From: Bacillota bacterium | GTDB taxonomy: Bacteria > Bacillota > Clostridia > Oscillospirales > Butyricicoccaceae | Length of the DNA: 6,408 nucleotides | Assembly (NCBI GenBank): GCA_030705725.1 | Contig: JAUZPW010000088.1 | Location: forward strand, 1 to 6,408 | Direction of reading: 5' to 3' | Shown here: positions 1-6,390 of the stretch, one piece after another | Numbering within the stretch: position 1 is the stretch's first letter | Layout: each line of letters starts with the position of its first letter | The notes under the pieces: generated by a model | The model's input: the letters and a program-made list of their open reading frames with translations, nothing else | The model's database searches: none | What the model was told of the DNA's origin: nothing | Made by a program: the position numbers and the translations under genes

Positions 1-2587
1 GCTGAGCCAGCGCAAGCTATGCCAGACCGCCTCCGCCGGCTACTCCTCCTACGGAAACCAGATCGGCCTCGCGACCGGTCTTGTCCACGAGTTTTATCAT
101 CCCGGCTATGTTGCTAAACGCATGGAAATAGGCGCTGTCGTCGGCGCGGCCCCCGAGAAAAACGTTGTCCGCAAACGTCCCGAGCCGGGCGACGTCGTGA
201 TCCTTCTGGGCGGCAGAACCGGGCGCGATGGCTGCGGCGGCGCGACAGGCTCGTCGAAAAGCCACAGTGAGGAATCCATATTAAACTGCGGCTCCGAGGT
301 GCAAAAGGGCAATCCGCCCGAGGAGCGCAAAATCCAGCGTCTTTTCAGAAATCCCGAGGCAACGGCGCTCATAAAGCGCTGCAACGATTTCGGCGCGGGC
401 GGCGTTTCCGTAGCCGTCGGCGAGCTTGCTGACGGGCTTGTGATAAACCTTGATAAAGTGCCTAAAAAATACGAGGGCCTCGACGGAACCGAGCTCGCGA
501 TATCCGAGTCCCAGGAGCGCATGGCCGTCGTTGTCTCAAAACAAGATTCCGCCCGGTTTATCTCCCTCGCCTGGGATGAAAACCTCGAGGCTACCGAAAT
601 CGCCTCGGTAACGGAAGAAAAACGCCTTAAAATGCTGTTAAACGGTGAAAAGATCGTCGATATATCGCGCGGTTTTCTCGATTCAAATGGCGCGCGCAGA
701 GAAGCGGGCGTCAGAATCCCGCCGCTTCCGGAAGCGGATTTCTCAACAAAAACGGAGGGCGGCACCCTTGCCCGAAAATCGCAAAAAATTCTCTCGGGCC
801 TGAACGTCAGCCTTTCCCCCGGCCTTACCGAGCGGTTCGACGGCTCGATAGGCGCGGGCAGCGTCTTAATGCCCTACGGCGGAAAAACACAGCTCACCCC
901 GGCGCAGGTCATGGCTGCAAAGCTCCCGTCGCTTTATAGCGAAACCGCTTCCTGCTCCGTTATGTCCTTCGGGTTTGACCCCTATCTAAGCGAGCAAAAC
1001 CCGTTTTACGGCTCGCAGGCGGCTGTCGTCGAGTCCGTCGCGCGCCTGGTCGCGTCCGGCTGCGACTACAAAGAGGCCTATCTGACCCTTCAGGAATACT
1101 TTGAAAAAATGAATAACGACCCCGAAAAATTCGGCAAGCCCGTCTCGGCGCTTATGGGGTCTTTCGAGGCCCAGCTCGGTTTGTCCGTCGCCGCCATCGG
1201 CGGCAAGGACTCCATGTCCGGCTCCTTTGACGACCTGAGCGTCCCCCCGACGCTCGTGTCCTTCGCGATTGCGCCCTCGGACGCCGAAAGCGTGATTTCT
1301 CCCGAATTTAAGGCACCTAACTCCTGTGTTTCGCTTTTCAGGGCCCCGAAAAACGGCCCCGATTACGATTACGAAAAGCTTAAGGCAATGTTTGAAAACG
1401 TTTATGCCCTCGCGTCCTCCGGCAGAATTCTCTCCGCCTGGTCGCTCTCGATGGGCGGCGTTATCGAGGGTATCGCTAAAATGTGCGTGGGCAACGGCAT
1501 CGGCTTTTCGTTTGACGATACCGCAGACGCCGCGCTGCTGTTTTCAAAGGACTACGGCTCGATCCTCGTCGAGACCGTAGCCCCCGTCCCCGGAGCGGTT
1601 CCGGTCGGGCGCACGTCCGCTTCCCCCGAAATAAAGTTTTCCGACAGCGTTTTAACGCTTGAAGAAGTTAAAGGCGCACTTTTCGGCACTCTTGAGGGAG
1701 TATATCCGACGAGGGCCGAAGCGAAAGGAACCGCCCTCTGCGTTTCCTATAGCGAGCGCAGCATGGCGAAGCCTCTAGTAAGAACGCCCCGTCCGAAAGC
1801 GGTCATCCCCGTGTTCCCCGGCACAAACTGCGAATACGACACGGCCCGCGCGATAGAGCGCGCCGGCGGCGAAGCCGAGATTCTCGTCATACGCAACATG
1901 TCGCTTTCGATGCTCGAAAGCTCGAAGGAAGCGCTCGAAAAAGCGATACGCTCCTCGCAGATGATCGTTTTGCCCGGCGGTTTTTCCGGCGGTGACGAGC
2001 CCGACGGCTCGGGCAAATTTATAGCGGCCTTTTTCAGGAACGCCGCCGTAAAGGACGCCGTTTCAGACCTTCTTTATAACCGCGACGGGCTCATGCTCGG
2101 AATATGCAACGGCTTCCAGGCACTCATAAAGCTCGGCCTGCTTCCGTTCGGCGAAATAAGGGAGCTCGACGCGTCCTGCCCCACGCTTACCTATAACCTC
2201 ATCGGCCGGCACCAGTCGAGGTATGTCTCAACAAGGGTCGCCTCGGTGAAATCCCCCTGGCTGCTAAAATGCGAAGCCGGCGATATCCATAAAATCGCGG
2301 TGTCGCATGGCGAGGGCCGCTTCGCTGCCTCCGGGGAAACGCTCTGCGATCTGATAAGAAACGGTCAGATAGCGTTCCAGTACGTCGACCAAAGCGGAAA
2401 CCCGTCGATGGATATAGAATATAACCCGAACGGCTCGCTGTTCGCCGTCGAAGGAATCACAAGCCCCGACGGCAGGATTCTCGGGAAAATGGGCCATACC
2501 GAAAGATACGGCGCCTTCGTCGCGAAAAACATCCCCGGCGAAAAATTTCAGCCTATATTTGAGGGCGGAGTAGAATATTTCCGCTGA
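1..2587 (+). CDS. purL: Phosphoribosylformylglycinamidine synthase PurL, long single-chain form (5'-truncated by window)
   Basis: This cytosolic enzyme of de novo purine synthesis converts FGAR, glutamine and ATP to FGAM. The frame is open from base 2 (861 residues visible), and residues before the first in-frame ATG at 122 already read as PurL (GYSSYGNQIGLATG, then HPGYVAKRMEIGAVVGAAP). That ATG is therefore internal. Single-chain relatives have roughly 1240 residues, so about 380 are missing upstream. In visible-fragment numbering, the first AIRS-type domain contains NDFGAGGVSVAVGE (about 128-141). The second starts near DGSIGAGSVLMPYGG (about 280) and contains GGKDSMSGSF (about 400-409). 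A glutamine amidotransferase domain spans about 599-861 (VFPGTNCEYD, LPGGFSGGDEP), with nucleophile Cys702 in GICNGFQ (codon 2105-2107) and His832/Glu834 in GHTERYG. All catalytic motifs I looked for are intact. The sequence resembles the clade II group of Bacillota rather than the E. coli enzyme. The TGA at 2585-2587 lies five bases before the kinase gene. The family assignment is very secure. Confidence 0.97.
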   Translation, partial: LSQRKLCQTASAGYSSYGNQIGLATGLVHEFYHPGYVAKRMEIGAVVGAAPEKNVVRKRPEPGDVVILLGGRTGRDGCGGATGSSKSHSEESILNCGSEVQKGNPPEERKIQRLFRNPEATALIKRCNDFGAGGVSVAVGELADGLVINLDKVPKKYEGLDGTELAISESQERMAVVVSKQDSARFISLAWDENLEATEIASVTEEKRLKMLLNGEKIVDISRGFLDSNGARREAGVRIPPLPEADFSTKTEGGTLARKSQKILSGLNVSLSPGLTERFDGSIGAGSVLMPYGGKTQLTPAQVMAAKLPSLYSETASCSVMSFGFDPYLSEQNPFYGSQAAVVESVARLVASGCDYKEAYLTLQEYFEKMNNDPEKFGKPVSALMGSFEAQLGLSVAAIGGKDSMSGSFDDLSVPPTLVSFAIAPSDAESVISPEFKAPNSCVSLFRAPKNGPDYDYEKLKAMFENVYALASSGRILSAWSLSMGGVIEGIAKMCVGNGIGFSFDDTADAALLFSKDYGSILVETVAPVPGAVPVGRTSASPEIKFSDSVLTLEEVKGALFGTLEGVYPTRAEAKGTALCVSYSERSMAKPLVRTPRPKAVIPVFPGTNCEYDTARAIERAGGEAEILVIRNMSLSMLESSKEALEKAIRSSQMIVLPGGFSGGDEPDGSGKFIAAFFRNAAVKDAVSDLLYNRDGLMLGICNGFQALIKLGLLPFGEIRELDASCPTLTYNLIGRHQSRYVSTRVASVKSPWLLKCEAGDIHKIAVSHGEGRFAASGETLCDLIRNGQIAFQYVDQSGNPSMDIEYNPNGSLFAVEGITSPDGRILGKMGHTERYGAFVAKNIPGEKFQPIFEGGVEYFR

Positions 2588-2592
2588 TTCAG

Positions 2593-4152
2593 GTGGTGTT
2601 TCGTACGCTTAACTTAAAAAAGGGTTCGGGCAAGCTTCTAAGGAACATTTTGGCCTACGCCCTTATAATGGCGGTCTGCACGCTCGTTTCGATACTTTTG
2701 AGGCATATAGGAGCCATTGAATCAAATATCGTAATGGTCTACCTTCTCGGCATTCTCCTGTTTTCATATCTTGCGAGCGGCTATATCTACAGCTTCGCCG
2801 CCTCCGTATGCGGCGTGCTGCTGTATAATTTCTTTTTTACCGAGCCGTACTTCACGCTGCGCGCGTACAGCCCGGATTACCCTATAACCTTTTTCGTCAT
2901 GTTTGTCGTCGGCTTTTTTACAAGCATGCTTACGATCAGGATAAAGCGCGAAACCATGCTTTCCGAGGAGAGGGAGGAACGCATAAAATCCCTTTACTTT
3001 ATCGGCAAAAGGCTGCTCGGCATCAAGAGCGAGACTAACCTCGCCGAGGTGTCCGCCGGTGAAATCGGGGACCAGTTTTCAGCCGACGTTCTGGTTCAGT
3101 TTTTCGATCCCGGCGGAAACGTCAGGGACAGATACACAGTCGGAACCGATATATTCTCGGAAGACAAGGAGCGCGTTGCGGCGCTTGAAGCATGCCGCTC
3201 AGGAAGCCCGTGCGGCTGCGGAACAAAGCTTTTTTCGGAAGGTAAGGCCTACTACCTGCCCGTTATCGGCCAAAGCGGAGTTTTGGGCGTTATCGGTGTT
3301 TCCCTCCACGGTCAGGGCGCTCCCTCAAGCGCTCAGCGTGAGTTTCTCGACGCCATCGCCCCGCAGATTGCAGTGGTGCTGGAGCGCGAAAGGCTTTACG
3401 AGAAGCAGGAGGAAACGCAGATACAGATTCAGCGCGAGCGCCTGCGCTCGGATATGCTCAGAACCATCTCCCACGATTTTCGCACCCCGCTGACCGGCAT
3501 AATGGGTTCGGCAAGCACGATACTCGATAACTACGACACCGTAAGCGACAGTATTAAAAAGAACTTCCTGCAAAATATATATGAGGACGCCGGCTGGCTG
3601 AACGAGCTCGTAGAAAACATACTTAACATGACGCGATTCGAGGAAGGTAAAATAAAGCTTAATCTGGAAGAGGAGGCCGCGGAGGAAATCGTGGCCGAAG
3701 CCGTCGCCCATGTAAAAAAACGCGCTAACGGACATAGGATCACGGCAAAGCTGCCTGAAAATATAGTTTTGCTTCGGGCGGACGGCGTGCTTTTAAGGCA
3801 GGTTCTCGTCAATCTTCTCGGCAACGCCGTGAATTACACCCCCGAAGGCAGCGAAATAACCGTAACCCTGTTCCGCGAAAACGGCCGGGTTGTGTTTGAG
3901 GTAAGCGACGACGGCCCGGGAATTTCTCAGGACGACCTCCCTCATATGTTTGAAAGATTCTACTCCCGCCGCGATAAGGCGTACGGGCCCGGGCACGGAG
4001 CGGGCCTCGGCCTTTCCCTCTGCAAGTCCATCGTCGAAGCTCACGGCGGCGTAATAACAATAGAAAACAGAAAACCTCACGGCACGGTCGTCCGGTTCTC
4101 AGTTTTAACAAAGGAGGAACCCCCTTATGCAGCCCCTGATACTGATCGCTGA
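2593..4152 (+). CDS. KdpD-like membrane sensor histidine kinase lacking the KdpD N-terminal domains
   Basis: This protein (about 519 residues) is probably an inner-membrane kinase that phosphorylates the regulator encoded next. Four hydrophobic segments (about 19-36, 46-62, 65-82, 97-114) form a DUF4118-type module, including the KdpD-typical YNFFFTEPYFTL. A GAF-like region follows (about 135-265), then a charged helix and the kinase core. Core motifs are H box SHDFRTPLTG with phospho-acceptor His294, N box NLLGNAVNY (407-415), G1 DDGPGIS (439-445), F box MFERFYSR (452-459) and G2 GAGLGLSLCKSIVEAHGG (from 469). Full KdpD has about 900 residues. The N-terminal KdpD sensor and universal-stress-protein domains are absent, and purL occupies the upstream DNA, so this is not a split gene. 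The start is uncertain: GTG 2593 or GTG 2596 has only a weak AGG site and may depend on coupling to the purL stop. TTG 2650 has a better AAGGA site at 2640-2644 but would begin inside TM1. The gene overlaps the regulator by 26 bases. The symbol is left blank because this is not a full KdpD. Confidence 0.93.
   Translation: MVFRTLNLKKGSGKLLRNILAYALIMAVCTLVSILLRHIGAIESNIVMVYLLGILLFSYLASGYIYSFAASVCGVLLYNFFFTEPYFTLRAYSPDYPITFFVMFVVGFFTSMLTIRIKRETMLSEEREERIKSLYFIGKRLLGIKSETNLAEVSAGEIGDQFSADVLVQFFDPGGNVRDRYTVGTDIFSEDKERVAALEACRSGSPCGCGTKLFSEGKAYYLPVIGQSGVLGVIGVSLHGQGAPSSAQREFLDAIAPQIAVVLERERLYEKQEETQIQIQRERLRSDMLRTISHDFRTPLTGIMGSASTILDNYDTVSDSIKKNFLQNIYEDAGWLNELVENILNMTRFEEGKIKLNLEEEAAEEIVAEAVAHVKKRANGHRITAKLPENIVLLRADGVLLRQVLVNLLGNAVNYTPEGSEITVTLFRENGRVVFEVSDDGPGISQDDLPHMFERFYSRRDKAYGPGHGAGLGLSLCKSIVEAHGGVITIENRKPHGTVVRFSVLTKEEPPYAAPDTDR
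4111..4117 (+). promoter_or_regulatory. Strong ribosome binding site for the response regulator, inside the kinase gene
   Basis: AAGGAGG lies nine bases before the ATG at 4127 and is read within the last codons of the kinase. It fixes the regulator start and allows independent or coupled translation of the regulator within one mRNA. Confidence 0.85.
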
Positions 4153-4816
4153 CGATGAAAAATCCATCCGCAGCTTTTTGAAAGTATCGCTTGAAACGCA
4201 GGGCTATAAATGCATTGAGGCGGAAACGGGCTCCGCTTCGCTCATGCTGGCGGCGTCATATGACCCAGATATACTTATTCTGGACCTCGGCCTGCCGGAT
4301 ATGGACGGCGTCGACGTGATAAAAAAAGTGCGTTCCATTTCCCGGATGCCCATAATCATCGTGTCTGCCCGCGGGCATGACCGCGAAAAAGTCGAGGCGC
4401 TTGACGCGGGAGCGGACGATTACCTGACAAAACCCTTCAGCGTTCCCGAGCTGCTGGCGCGGCTGCGAGTAATATTAAGACATAAGCTTTCTTCCGAAAC
4501 GCCTTCCGAGAAACCGGTTTTCAGGCTGGACGGCCTGACGGTGGACGAGGATAAGCGCAGAGTGTGGCTCGGCGATGAGGAAATACACCTCACGCCTAAC
4601 GAATATAAGGTGCTTCTTTTGCTTTTTAAGTATCAGGGCAAGGTTTTAACTCACAGGTTCATCATAGAAAACGTCTGGGGCGGCCTCGCCGCCGACGACA
4701 CGCAGTCTTTGCGGGTGTGCATGGGAAACCTGAGACGAAAGCTCTATGAAGACCCCGTCCAGCCGAGGTATATTATAACCGAAATCGGAGTAGGCTACCG
4801 CCTGGCGGACGAATAA
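4127..4816 (+). CDS. KdpE-like OmpR/PhoB-family response regulator
   Basis: This 229-residue DNA-binding regulator is the evident partner of the overlapping kinase. The receiver domain (about 1-120) has the acidic pair Asp9/Asp10, phospho-acceptor Asp53 in ILDLGLPDMDG, the switch Ser80 and Lys102 in DDYLTKPF. A winged-helix output domain covers about 130-229. Its HLTPNEYKVLLLLFKYQGKV and LRVCMGNLRRKLYEDP segments, and the ending ITEIGVGYRL, closely resemble KdpE. Length is normal for the family, and no key residue is missing. The start at ATG 4127 has AAGGAGG nine bases upstream. In KdpDE systems the regulator activates kdpFABC. Here no such genes are visible, and the nearest candidate targets are the TrkA genes beyond the terminator, which is inference. 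The kdpE symbol is withheld because the regulated genes are unknown. Confidence 0.94.
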   Translation: MQPLILIADDEKSIRSFLKVSLETQGYKCIEAETGSASLMLAASYDPDILILDLGLPDMDGVDVIKKVRSISRMPIIIVSARGHDREKVEALDAGADDYLTKPFSVPELLARLRVILRHKLSSETPSEKPVFRLDGLTVDEDKRRVWLGDEEIHLTPNEYKVLLLLFKYQGKVLTHRFIIENVWGGLAADDTQSLRVCMGNLRRKLYEDPVQPRYIITEIGVGYRLADE

Positions 4817-4833
4817 AAGCTCATATAAATTAT

Positions 4834-4863
4834 TTGCGGAGCCGATCAGCTTGTTGCGGAGCC
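4834..4863 (+). repeat. 10-bp direct repeat within the terminator region
   Basis: TTGCGGAGCC occurs at 4834-4843 and again at 4854-4863, with starts 20 bases apart. Each copy supplies a possible 5' arm for the terminator stem. The arrangement could be a small local duplication of a terminator arm. It could also be chance, given the short length. Confidence 0.6.
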
Positions 4864-4881
4864 TGACCGGCTCCGTTTTTT
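4837..4881 (+). terminator. Rho-independent terminator with two alternative hairpins after the two-component genes
   Basis: A perfect 7-bp stem (CGGAGCC 4857-4863 with GGCTCCG 4869-4875, 5-base loop) is followed at once by six T residues (4876-4881). The same 3' arm can also pair with an upstream copy. Bases 4837-4849 and 4863-4875 form a 13-position stem with one A-C mismatch and a 13-base loop. Both hairpins end at the T tract, so both should terminate. The site lies 20 bases after the regulator stop and marks the end of the purL/two-component transcript. Confidence 0.88.
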
Positions 4882-4914
4882 CATAACAGAAACCTTATGC
4901 GCGAAAAATGCAGA

Positions 4915-4947
4915 TTCACACAAAACTTATGCCGACCGTTCTATACT
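4915..4947 (+). promoter_or_regulatory. Possible sigma-A-type promoter for the TPR-TrkA gene group
   Basis: TATACT at 4942-4947 is one base from the consensus -10 element, and TTCACA at 4915-4920 is one base from the consensus -35. The 21-base spacer is longer than the usual 17, so the -35 assignment is doubtful. Transcription would start near 4954, leaving a very short leader before the ribosome binding site at 4955-4960. A promoter is expected here because a terminator lies just upstream. An activator could compensate for the poor -35 spacing, but no operator repeat is evident. Confidence 0.3.
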
Positions 4948-4970
4948 TAAAATGAAAGGAATGGTCACGG

Positions 4971-5297
4971 ATGAAAAATACAGAAAAATGCGACACTTTT
5001 GACGGGAGGCTGAGCCTCGCAACAGAAAGCCTTCGCAGTCTTGATTTTGATAAAGCGTACGAATTGATAACGGACGCGATAAAACTGAATCCCGACGCCC
5101 CCGAGCCTCATAATCTGCTCGGCATCTGGTTCGAGCTTAAAGGCCAGGGTGATAAAGCCCGAAAGCATTACAGGGCGGCTTACGCGCTCGACCCGACGTT
5201 CAAGCCCGCCTGCAGGAATCTCGAGCATATCTGCACAACGTTTGATTATTCAAGGGTTCATACCTATGATTTCGGCGACCAGCCGGAGAATGAGTGA
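4971..5297 (+). CDS. Small tetratricopeptide-repeat (TPR) protein
   Basis: This 108-residue protein has no signal peptide or membrane segment and is probably cytosolic. It contains about two TPR-like helical hairpins. The first spans about 12-45, with an A-Y-E-L-I-T-D-A-I-K-L-N-P pattern. The second spans about 46-79, with HNLLGIWFELKGQGDKA then HYRAAYALDP. Both have the TPR Gly/Ala/Tyr/Ala/Pro spacing. The C-terminal 25 residues are non-repetitive and acidic, with aromatic residues (FDYSRVHTYDFGDQPENE). ATG 4971 has AAAGGA ten bases upstream. It is the first gene of the TrkA group, and its stop touches the next start, so it is probably co-translated with that gene. TPRs mediate protein-protein contacts. 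A partner role with TrkA or the channel is inferred from position only, and the biochemical function is unknown. Confidence 0.85.
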   Translation: MKNTEKCDTFDGRLSLATESLRSLDFDKAYELITDAIKLNPDAPEPHNLLGIWFELKGQGDKARKHYRAAYALDPTFKPACRNLEHICTTFDYSRVHTYDFGDQPENE

Positions 5298-5299
5298 TT

Positions 5300-5707
5300 A
5301 TGTATATTGTAATTATCGGATGCGGAAGACTCGGGGCCACGCTCGCGGCCGAGCTGTCCGACTCGGGCCACGACGTGTCGGTTCTTGACCGCGACGCCGC
5401 AAGGCTCGGTATCCTCGGAAGCGGCTTTAACGGGCTCAGGCTCAAAGGAATTGAATTTGACAACGACAATCTTGTCGAGGCCGGGATAAAGCAGGCGGAT
5501 TTCGTCCTTTCCGTAACGCCCGACGACAATATAAATATAACGGTGTCCCTGATCGCAAAAAAGAATTTTAACGTTCCCAGAATCATCGCGAGAATCAACG
5601 ACCCGGGCAAAAAAAGCGTATACGAAATGCTCGGAATTGAGACAATCAATCCGACGGAGCTCAGCGCTTATATATTGAAAAGCAGAATCGAGGAAACTCC
5701 CGTATGA
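5300..5707 (+). CDS. TrkA-N (RCK_N) domain-only potassium transport regulator
   Basis: This protein of about 135 residues is a single Rossmann-fold RCK domain, the cytosolic NAD(H)- or nucleotide-binding regulatory part of Trk/Ktr potassium uptake systems. MYIVIIGCGRLG gives the GxGxxG loop at residues 7-12, and Asp30 at the end of beta-2 fits binding of the NAD ribose. The GIEFDNDNLVEAGI, SVTPDDNINI and ARINDPGKKSVYEMLGIETI segments follow the TrkA-N pattern. The protein ends at the point where a TrkA-C domain would normally begin, so it has no C-terminal ligand domain. I chose ATG 5300 because its N-terminus matches family starts. GTG 5294 (two codons longer, four-base overlap with the TPR gene) shares the same GGAG site at 5285-5288 and is possible. 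It overlaps the second TrkA gene by four bases (ATGA), which suggests paired production and possibly a mixed complex. Confidence 0.92.
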   Translation: MYIVIIGCGRLGATLAAELSDSGHDVSVLDRDAARLGILGSGFNGLRLKGIEFDNDNLVEAGIKQADFVLSVTPDDNINITVSLIAKKNFNVPRIIARINDPGKKSVYEMLGIETINPTELSAYILKSRIEETPV

Positions 5708-6390
5708 AATCCATCATAATAGGCGGAGGCAAAATAGGCTATTACCTCCTGAAAACCTTGAGTGAGCGCGGATATGGGGTAGTCCTCGTCGAAAAAGACG
5801 AAAACTCATGCCGCCGAATTTCCGAAGATATAAACGCCCGCGTCATTTGCGGCGACGGCTCCGACCTCGACGTGTTAAGGGACGCCGGAATCGACGAAGC
5901 TGAAATCGTCGCCGCGGTAACGGGAAAAGACGAGGAAAACCTGGTTATCTGTGAAATCGCCAAAGCGGCTTTCAATATCCGAAAAACCATCGCAAGGGTC
6001 AATAACCCGAAGAATATCTCCATGTTCAAGGCTTTAGGCGTCGATCAGACAGTCTGCAGCACCGAAGTGATCGCGAACCTCATAGAATATGAGTTCGACG
6101 CCGAAAGCTGCCGTATAATCCAGACCTTCGATCTTGGCTCAATGGTTCTTGCGGAAACTCTTATAGGCGGTGAAAACCGCTGGCAGGGCCGCAGGGTCGG
6201 TGAGCTCGAGCTTCCCCCCGAATGCGTCCTAGCGTCCGTGCTGCGCGGCGAAGAAGTAATCTATCCGCGCGGCGATACCGAAATCCGCGAAGGCGACCGA
6301 GGTATTTTCGTCACAAGCCAGGCAACGCTGCCAAAAATAAAAAAATCTCTGCAAACAGGAGCGAACCGCCATGCATCTAAGAAAAAATGA
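5704..6390 (+). CDS. TrkA-family potassium uptake regulator with TrkA-N and TrkA-C domains
   Basis: This 228-residue cytosolic RCK protein is similar in size and design to KtrA and half of E. coli TrkA. The Rossmann domain (about 1-135) carries GGGKIG at 7-12, Glu30 after beta-2, GDGSDLDVLRDAGI (50-63) and ARVNNPKN (97-104). The RCK_C domain (about 140-215) includes GENRWQGRRVGELELPPECV and EVIYPRGDTEIREGDRGIFV, ending in a basic tail (HASKKK). RCK_C domains in related Bacillota proteins bind small ligands such as c-di-AMP. Binding here is not shown by sequence alone. The ATG at 5704 overlaps the previous stop (ATGA), with AGGA at 5691-5694 nine bases upstream. Its partner in the membrane should be a TrkH/KtrB pore subunit, not present in the window. 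The symbol is left blank because TrkA and KtrA cannot be separated here. Confidence 0.94.
   Translation: MKSIIIGGGKIGYYLLKTLSERGYGVVLVEKDENSCRRISEDINARVICGDGSDLDVLRDAGIDEAEIVAAVTGKDEENLVICEIAKAAFNIRKTIARVNNPKNISMFKALGVDQTVCSTEVIANLIEYEFDAESCRIIQTFDLGSMVLAETLIGGENRWQGRRVGELELPPECVLASVLRGEEVIYPRGDTEIREGDRGIFVTSQATLPKIKKSLQTGANRHASKKK
6357..6361 (+). promoter_or_regulatory. Possible ribosome binding site for a gene entering the right edge
   Basis: AGGAG lies nine bases before an ATG at 6371, inside the end of the second TrkA gene. The spacing is ideal and similar to that of the regulator gene upstream. Confidence 0.5.

Noticed and set aside
122..124. ATG as the start of PurL
   Set aside because: The frame is open back to base 2 and the residues before 122 match conserved PurL sequence, so the gene simply enters from the left edge.
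106..765. 219-residue open frame on the minus strand
   Set aside because: It lies fully antisense to clear PurL sequence, is rich in Ser, Arg and Pro as expected from the reverse of GC-rich codons, and has no recognisable domain.
3325..3735. 136-residue minus-strand frame and other overlapping frames across the kinase (3059-3493, 3531-3824, 3793-4111)
   Set aside because: These are shadows of the kinase gene, which has every expected motif in the + frame at 2593-4152.
4834..4881. Riboswitch or attenuator between the regulator and TPR genes
   Set aside because: The structure is only about 45 bases, both folds end at the same T tract, and there is no separate antiterminator or ligand-binding core.
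4952..5002. Short + frame of 16 codons overlapping the TPR start, as a possible leader peptide
   Set aside because: It has no ribosome site of its own (the AAAGGA lies inside it), and it would start before or at the likely transcript start.
5200..5649. 149-residue minus-strand frame opposite the TPR and first TrkA genes
   Set aside because: It is antisense to two well-supported genes, is Ser/Pro/Leu-rich, and has no motif or plausible ribosome site that I could see.
5690..5707. Frameshift splitting one long TrkA into two genes
   Set aside because: The second gene has its own ribosome site, an ATGA overlap and a complete GGGKIG Rossmann start. The first ends at a natural domain boundary, so two genes are more likely than a broken one.
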